Below are positions 59,416 through 64,000 of a DNA stretch of 64,000 bases, piece after piece; the first letter of the stretch is position 1, and each line of letters opens with the position of its first letter. Below the pieces are notes generated by a model that saw nothing but the letters and a program-made list of their open reading frames with translations, made no database searches and was not told the DNA's origin. The DNA is from Bacteroidales bacterium. GTDB taxonomy: Bacteria > Bacteroidota > Bacteroidia > Bacteroidales > UBA932. The stretch spans positions 21,996 through 85,995 of the forward strand of contig JAEEXQ010000003.1 of the NCBI GenBank assembly GCA_016287875.1. Reading direction: 5' to 3'. The position numbers were made by a program, and so were the translations under genes.

Positions 59416-61795
59416 CCTCGTAGGAGCAGCCGTCCGCAATCAGGGTAAAAGGCCTGTTGGATTCGACTTCAATGGCCTTGGCACTGGCCACGATGTTGCA
59501 GACGACATTTCCGAAGCGGTATCCGAGCACCCCTGCTTTGCCTTCGGGATTCTTCTCGAAGTCGCAGAGCAGGGTGTTTGAGTATCCGTCAGCTTCCTTG
59601 ATGCCGATAAGGTCTTCTATGAATATGGAAATGGGCCCCAGTGCGGACCAGCCGCAGAAATCCGGACGTACCCATTCTGCCTTTTTGTTCTTGGCCGGCT
59701 CGTAGGAAGTCGGGCTGTAGCATTCCCATATGGTATGGGGAGAGAATTCCTTGTAGGTCCTGTACATACATTCCAGGAGCCTTGCGCTTATGCGGCGGGC
59801 CAGGGCATAGCCCCCGCTCAGGTCGGTGGCCTTCAGGGCCATATATGTGGTAGGGAGCCAGATGGATCCGCGCCAGTATCCTCCGTCGCCCAGGAAGTCG
59901 GGGTCGGAACGGGACAGGGAAGGAGTGGGCAGGAAACCGCCGAAGCTGAGGGAATCGCCCAGATGGGATATCATCTTTGCAGCGCGGTCTTCCCCTGACA
60001 TCCCGGCCAATACGGGCCACCAGGATGCTATGGTAGGAACCTTGCACTTCTGCCCGTCGGGGAAGATGTCGTAATAGAATGCATCCGCCTCGTCCCAGTA
60101 CAATTCATTCAGTTTGGCACTCAGAGAGGCGTGCACGGCCTCCCAATGCTCCTGCTCTTCTCTCTGGCCCAGCAAAGCCGCTATACGGCTCATATACAGG
60201 GCTGAAAGGCCCTGCTGTGCCAGGGCATCTACCCAGCGCAGGTCCGGATTATTGGGGCATACGGGCCTGATGCTGGGGGCCGAACTCCTGCCCCTGGGGG
60301 TATTGTCCATACCGCTCTGGCAGCCTCCCCAGGCATAGCCCTCGTCATATTTGCGGAGCAGGACCTTCTCGGTTGCCCCGTAGGGCTTGACGGCGGGGTC
60401 GAAGGCATCGAACATCCCGAACCAGCGCTGCAGGTAGCGCTCCTTGGTGAAAACCTTCTTCAGGCGGCTCTTGCTTCCGGTCTGCTTGGCATATTCATAT
60501 TCGGTCCAGGCCATTATGGGAGGATTGTCCGCGTGGTGGATGCGGAATTCCAGCATCTTGCCCTGGTCTTTCCCGCAATGCTCGTTGCCGAGGACCTTAG
60601 GAAGGGGAGTATCCTTGTCGGAAAGCAGTATCCCGTAGAAGTTGTCCAGCGATTTGACACCGGGGAAGATGGAAGGACAGTATTTGCAGAAGTGACCCAT
60701 GAATGCGGTATCCCATATCCATATCCTGTCGGAACGATGGGCCTCGTCCATATAGACGGGGGAAGGAATGCCGGGAAGGGTATCTATGTGGCGGTAGGAG
60801 AGCTCCCAGGCCTTTTCGTACAGTTCGATATATTCCGGGTGCGCATCATACACGGGAGCGGGCACCAGGCTGTGCCAGTCGAAACCCTCCCTGCCGGCTT
60901 TGCGTCCAAGGCGAAGGCGGAATATGCCATCCTGGCCCTGGATGTAGAAACGGCCTTTGTGGAAGGATATATCCTCGAATTCCCCGGTCGTTACCAGCGA
61001 AAGGTCCAGGGAACGCATCCTATGCTTCTTGAGGTCCCAGATAAAGAGGATGGAAGGAGTCTCGGCCTTGCCTACGCCCGTGGGCATATACAGGCGGCCG
61101 TTCCTTATGTAAAGCCCCTGGCCAATGGGATTGAAGCGGAAGTCCGATTCATCCTCGATGAGGTAGTTTTCCAAGGCATCCTCAGCCTTGAGGACCACCA
61201 GCGGGCCTTCTGAAAGCGAAGGAAGACGGAACTTGATGATGCGGTGGCGGTTGGCGTGATCGCTGTTGTCGACGGTATTGCCATAGCCATACAGCATCTT
61301 GTGCTTCCTGTCTATGACCCACTGCAGGGCGTAGCCGAAGTCGTGGTTGACGTCGTCGTAGAAGATGGTCTGCACCAGTTCGGAAGAGGAGAAGTCCGCT
61401 GAGATGCGTTCGGCATAGAGCACGTCTTTCCTGCCGTCTATTGGTTTCTTATGGCACTGGCTTACGTATAGCACGGGAAGCGGGTCCTCTCCAGAGACCT
61501 TCTCAACGCCGAAGGAAGCCACGTTGGCGTGATTGTATTTGTGGAATGATGCCAGGTGGAACTGCCCCAGCGCTATGAATTCCTTCCCTTTCAGGCGGTA
61601 AACCGTGGCTATGCCCTGGTTCTGGCAGCTGACCATATGATTGCGGTATATGTCCATACCCTGGTAAGCGAAACCGGGCTGGCCGCTGTTTTCGCCCTGC
61701 AGGGGGCCGAGATATTCTACTTTAGGCTGAGCCTTGGAAATGCTGCCGGCAAAGATCAAAGCGGCAAGTAAACATATTCTTCTAATGGAATCCAT
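59342..61795 (-). CDS. Propeller-like domain fused to a GH63/MGH1-like glycosidase
   Basis: A secreted 817-residue protein (signal to SKAQ; start at 61795 chosen for it). Residues ~25-310 look like a beta-propeller with repeated short strands (GFAYQGMDIYRNHMVSCQNQ, SFHKGRFYIQGQDGIFRLRL). From ~330 an (alpha/alpha)6 barrel of the GH63/mannosylglycerate-hydrolase-like clan follows: RIWIWDTAFMGHF, YAWGGCQSGMDNTPRG, GDGGYWRGSIWLPTTYMA, and WECYSPTSYEPA...FCGWSALGPI. These positions carry the expected acid and base. A short beta-strand tail ends it. The last 24 codons overlap antisense with the TPR-like gene. Substrate unknown; alpha-glucosidic or mannosidic glycans are likely from the family. Confidence 0.82.
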   Translation of the reverse strand: MDSIRRICLLAALIFAGSISKAQPKVEYLGPLQGENSGQPGFAYQGMDIYRNHMVSCQNQGIATVYRLKGKEFIALGQFHLASFHKYNHANVASFGVEKVSGEDPLPVLYVSQCHKKPIDGRKDVLYAERISADFSSSELVQTIFYDDVNHDFGYALQWVIDRKHKMLYGYGNTVDNSDHANRHRIIKFRLPSLSEGPLVVLKAEDALENYLIEDESDFRFNPIGQGLYIRNGRLYMPTGVGKAETPSILFIWDLKKHRMRSLDLSLVTTGEFEDISFHKGRFYIQGQDGIFRLRLGRKAGREGFDWHSLVPAPVYDAHPEYIELYEKAWELSYRHIDTLPGIPSPVYMDEAHRSDRIWIWDTAFMGHFCKYCPSIFPGVKSLDNFYGILLSDKDTPLPKVLGNEHCGKDQGKMLEFRIHHADNPPIMAWTEYEYAKQTGSKSRLKKVFTKERYLQRWFGMFDAFDPAVKPYGATEKVLLRKYDEGYAWGGCQSGMDNTPRGRSSAPSIRPVCPNNPDLRWVDALAQQGLSALYMSRIAALLGQREEQEHWEAVHASLSAKLNELYWDEADAFYYDIFPDGQKCKVPTIASWWPVLAGMSGEDRAAKMISHLGDSLSFGGFLPTPSLSRSDPDFLGDGGYWRGSIWLPTTYMALKATDLSGGYALARRISARLLECMYRTYKEFSPHTIWECYSPTSYEPAKNKKAEWVRPDFCGWSALGPISIFIEDLIGIKEADGYSNTLLCDFEKNPEGKAGVLGYRFGNVVCNIVASAKAIEVESNRPFTLIADGCSYEVKAGKHSYPRRTSAEEPAQACSQD

Positions 61796-61799
61796 ACTA

Positions 61800-61807
61800 C
61801 AAATATA
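61800..61807 (-). promoter_or_regulatory. -7 box of the GH63-like gene
   Basis: Reads TATATTTG on the minus strand, 4 nt before the ATG at 61795. Confidence 0.55.
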
Positions 61808-61829
61808 GTGAATTACCAACAAATGAGGA

Positions 61830-61860
61830 TTGATTGTCTATACTATGCTGGGTATTTTTG
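61830..61860 (+). promoter_or_regulatory. Promoter of the ECF S-component gene
   Basis: TTG at 61830-61832, 20-nt spacer, TATTTTTG at 61853-61860; ATG 22 nt further. Confidence 0.5.
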
Positions 61861-61882
61861 CACAGATCAAAATTGAGAGTAT

Positions 61883-62431
61883 ATGAAAAAGATTTTAACC
61901 CTAGCCATTTGTGCGGTCCTTTGGTTCGCCGCTTTGTGTCTGTTCGCTTTTTCCGGAAGTATCCATCCGGCCTGCTATGCATATGCAGGAACATTCATTC
62001 CCTTGGCCTATGCATTCATCTATCTGTATGCGGCATCTAAAATGAAAAGCTTCGGTGTCCCGACAATCCTGAACGGATTCCTTCTCGTCCTTTTGCTCTC
62101 CAGCGGCGAGGCCGATACCATTATGGTAATATCGATAGTGGTTCTGACTGCGCTGGCGGAAGTGCTGCGCAAAGTGTACGGATACGATACCAGGAAAGGT
62201 ACACGCACCAGTTTCATTCCTCTTGCGCTCACCTTCTTCTGCTATACTTCGCATTGGTGGACCGACACGGAAGGCTCTTTGAAGGCTGCTGTGGTTGAGA
62301 TGCCCGAAGGCTACGCCGCCAAGATGGCTCCCGTCATCGACAATGTAGGTCTATGGATTGTGATGATATTACTTACCATTCCTGTGGCCATCCTTGCGAT
62401 GCGCCTGGCAGAGAAGGTGCTGAAGAAGTAG
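61883..62431 (+). CDS. MptD/Trep_Strep-type ECF transporter S component
   Basis: A 182-residue integral-membrane protein with five to six helices (about 5-24, 30-50, 58-75, 77-95, 106-122, 150-175). The loop arrangement, with PxxYAxAGTFIPLAYAFIYLYAASKMKSFG and a conserved SHWWTDTEG...MPEGYAAKM, fits the MptD/TIGR02185 group of putative substrate-binding subunits of energy-coupling-factor transporters. The T and A subunits are not in the window. Substrate unknown. A strong bidirectional hairpin follows 24 bp after the stop. Confidence 0.65.
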   Translation: MKKILTLAICAVLWFAALCLFAFSGSIHPACYAYAGTFIPLAYAFIYLYAASKMKSFGVPTILNGFLLVLLLSSGEADTIMVISIVVLTALAEVLRKVYGYDTRKGTRTSFIPLALTFFCYTSHWWTDTEGSLKAAVVEMPEGYAAKMAPVIDNVGLWIVMILLTIPVAILAMRLAEKVLKK

Positions 62432-62454
62432 GGGATTAGCCGCCCTGCGGGCGC

Positions 62455-62507
62455 ATGCTCCACGAAAAAGTCCAGCCGAGAAAAGGCTGGACTTTTTCGT
62501 GGAGCAT
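62455..62507. terminator. Perfect 23-bp bidirectional hairpin terminator
   Basis: Arms 62455-62477 and 62485-62507 are exactly complementary, with a GAGAAAA loop. The core GTCCAGCC/GGCTGGAC is flanked by A5 and T5, giving a U-tract on either strand; the arms extend to ATGCTCCACG / CGTGGAGCAT. Confidence 0.85.
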
Positions 62508-62556
62508 AGGGGATATGTCAGGTGAACAGCCTTGATGCCTGGGATGCAGAGAATCA

Positions 62557-62818
62557 GACGTTACTAAGGCGATTCTGGAGAAATACAAGGATGCTCCCTT
62601 CAACGATAACAAGGCGTTGCCGAACTACACCCTATGCCGACTCGCCGGTATCAATGAGGAAATACGCATTACAACCCCTGGGAATCCCGCCGAACATCGT
62701 AATGAAGTGGACGGGCCATAGCGACTATTCTTCCATGAAACCCTATATAGATATCGTTGATGATATCAAAGCCACTTCGATGACCAAGTTCAATGACTTG
62801 TTAGAGAAAAATGATTAA
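62557..62818 (+). pseudogene. Tyrosine recombinase (integrase) remnant
   Basis: The C-terminal end of a Bacteroides-type phage/transposon integrase, broken by frameshift and deletion. In the frame starting at 62557 one reads VTKAILEKYKDAPFNDNKALP and LCRLAGINEEIRIT, stopping at 62719. In another frame the end continues LGIPPNIVMKWTGHSDYSSMKPYIDI...KATSMTKFNDLL to 62818, carrying the family's GHS (with the catalytic His) and the usual C-terminal Tyr helix (KPYI). The middle with the HxxR box is missing, so it cannot be active. It marks an old mobile-element edge. Confidence 0.75.
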
Positions 62819-62839
62819 TTTCGCATAAAAGAACGCGCT

Positions 62840-63805
62840 ATGGAGAAGAAGACAAAAGATAAGGGAGTTGAACCCTCGCAAAAAATGCGACAGTCACCCA
62901 CAATGGATGCCGTGAATACTAACGGATCAGAGGTGGTAACAAATTGTGACCACCTCGAACTGGTGCCTGTAGAAAGCCGCATTTTGAGCATTCGCGGTAT
63001 TCAAGTAATAGTCGATAGAGATCTTGCTGATCTGTATGGTGTAGAAACGAAATCTCTGAATCAAGCTGTCAAGAGAAATATAGATAGATTCCCGGAATCG
63101 TTCAGGTTTCGGATGTCAAAAGAAGAGGTTGATAAGGTGGTAACAAATTGTGACCGCCTCTCGGTTTTAAAGTTCTCACCTAATAAACCCTATGCTTTTA
63201 CCGAACAAGGAGTTGCAATGCTGGCATCAGTTCTTCATAGTCCATCAGCAGTCCAAATCAGTGTAAAGATCATAGAGGCATTCGTCGCTATGCGCCATTT
63301 CCTATTGTCGAATGCGCAAGTGTTCCAGAGACTGGACCGTATTGAGTATAAACAACTTGAGACTGATCATAAGATTGAGCAGATCTTCGACAAGTTGGAA
63401 GAGCGGGCTGTCGTTCCTAAGCAGAACATCTTCTACGATGGACAAATCTTCGATGCCTATCGGTTTGTAGCCGGACTTATCAAAAGTGCAAAGAAGGAAA
63501 TCGTTCTGATTGACAATTATGTGGATGAGACCGTATTGACGATGCTTGACAAACGGAATCCTTCCGTGAAAGCAACGATCTACACCAAGCAGGTTTCGGC
63601 GCAGTTCCAGTTGGATATCAACAGGCATAATGCCCAGTATCCTCCCATTGATGTCCAGGCCTTTAACAAGGCACACGATAGATTCCTTATCATCGACGAC
63701 AAAGTCTATCATATTGGAGCATCACTGAAGGATTTGGGGAAGAAGTGGTTTGCTTTCTCTCTTATGCAAGACATAACTCCGCAGGATCTGATCAGCCGGA
63801 TTTAG
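62840..63805 (+). CDS. ORF6N-domain protein with PLD-like C-terminal domain
   Basis: A 321-residue protein. The ORF6N DNA-binding domain occupies about 43-150 (SILRGIQVIVDRDLADLYGVETKSL-like, RNIDRFPESFRFRMSKEE, YAFTEQGVAMLASVL, IEAFVAMRHFL), as in phage anti-repressor-like proteins. A coiled linker (~160-190) leads to a phospholipase-D-like domain, 200-321 (FDAYRFVAGLIKSAKKEIVLIDNYVD, KAHDRFLIIDDKVYHIGASLKDLG); the HxK motif is HDR here, and only one such motif is present, so a dimeric or inactive nuclease is possible. Two in-frame copies of a 21-bp sequence encode VVTNCD. ORF6N proteins typically occur in mobile elements; this one lies next to an integrase remnant. Confidence 0.85.
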   Translation: MEKKTKDKGVEPSQKMRQSPTMDAVNTNGSEVVTNCDHLELVPVESRILSIRGIQVIVDRDLADLYGVETKSLNQAVKRNIDRFPESFRFRMSKEEVDKVVTNCDRLSVLKFSPNKPYAFTEQGVAMLASVLHSPSAVQISVKIIEAFVAMRHFLLSNAQVFQRLDRIEYKQLETDHKIEQIFDKLEERAVVPKQNIFYDGQIFDAYRFVAGLIKSAKKEIVLIDNYVDETVLTMLDKRNPSVKATIYTKQVSAQFQLDINRHNAQYPPIDVQAFNKAHDRFLIIDDKVYHIGASLKDLGKKWFAFSLMQDITPQDLISRI

Positions 63806-64000
63806 TCGGCAGCGAGTGTCCATATCTCTTGTTCATCTTTGGCACATCAGTTTATCCTCTCCTGGAAACGGTCAAAAGAGAAATATGGTGCTCGATGGGC
63901 TCGGCCTGCGAAGGTGCGAGCTATCGTCGTATCCACCCATTGAATCTTGTGCGCTTTTAAGACTGTATCGGCTTTTCCCTTCGTTCCTGCCACTCCCGGC
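63806..64000. other. Window end without a recognised gene
   Basis: About 195 bp after the ORF6N gene. A CATCTTTG (63835-63842) resembles a weak -7 box, but no coding frame with a recognisable product follows before the window ends. Confidence 0.4.

Noticed and set aside
63745..63960. 71-codon frame at the window end
   Set aside because: It overlaps the ORF6N gene and has no recognisable features.

Overview
The window is a GC-rich stretch of chromosome from a member of the Bacteroidota, most likely a gut-type Bacteroidales. Evidence: promoters of the TTTG-N19/20-TAnnTTTG type throughout, many lipoprotein signal peptides and glycan hydrolases (two GH92, GH105, GH39-like, GH2, GH63-like), TonB-type outer-membrane barrels, serine palmitoyltransferase, DPP IV and M49/S41/C1 peptidases, type B ribosomal protein L31, and a Bacteroides-style integrase remnant. 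The species cannot be named from this alone.

Layout. 1-9400: a 5'-truncated membrane ferredoxin protein, a GDPD lipoprotein, pgi plus a GH92 mannosidase, and an M20 dipeptidase / DPP IV pair. 9400-15050: tRNA-Glu, rpmE2, glmM coupled to a NamZ-like muramidase, a PriA homologue that has lost its ATPase motifs, an OmpA lipoprotein, and tRNA-Phe. 15050-25200: a GH105 hydrolase, a GH39-like/beta-helix fusion, a LysR regulator divergent from an SLC13 transporter, and two tandem M49-like lipoproteins whose zinc ligands are gone. 25200-40900: lysC-lysA, an RND/LolA-like/barrel envelope operon, an S41 protease with a second GH92, then pssA, a C1 peptidase, an aminotransferase, an SDR and a serine palmitoyltransferase. 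40900-50850: mntP, DUF4491, a NapH-type membrane iron-sulfur protein with an internal Tat-like motif followed by a Tat-signal aldo/keto reductase, an unrecognised membrane-anchored protein, an RNase D-like exonuclease, an RlmI-type methyltransferase and a GH2 beta-galactosidase.

50850-53080 is an accessory island. Two paralogous small membrane proteins, probably immunity proteins, alternate with a headless Rhs core/tip fragment and an orphan nuclease-like tip, all visibly more AT-rich than the surroundings except for the short Rhs core. It is followed by palindromes and 24-bp tandem repeats. 53080-61800 carries an outer-membrane barrel, a LytTR membrane regulator with a direct-repeat operator candidate in front of the next TonB-type receptor gene, a small periplasmic protein, and a propeller/GH63-like fusion. 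61800-64000 holds an ECF-type S component, a strong bidirectional hairpin, an integrase pseudogene and an ORF6N/PLD-like protein, which suggests a decayed mobile element.

The observations most worth a second look are the ATPase-dead PriA, the paired M49 pseudo-enzymes next to a dicarboxylate-type transporter, the Rhs tip/immunity graveyard, the LytTR operator, the membrane-ferredoxin/Tat/AKR module and the RND-LolA-barrel module. Gene packing is tight: several convergent genes overlap at their stop codons and many genes have a -7 box only 4-8 nt before the start codon, which suggests leaderless mRNAs.
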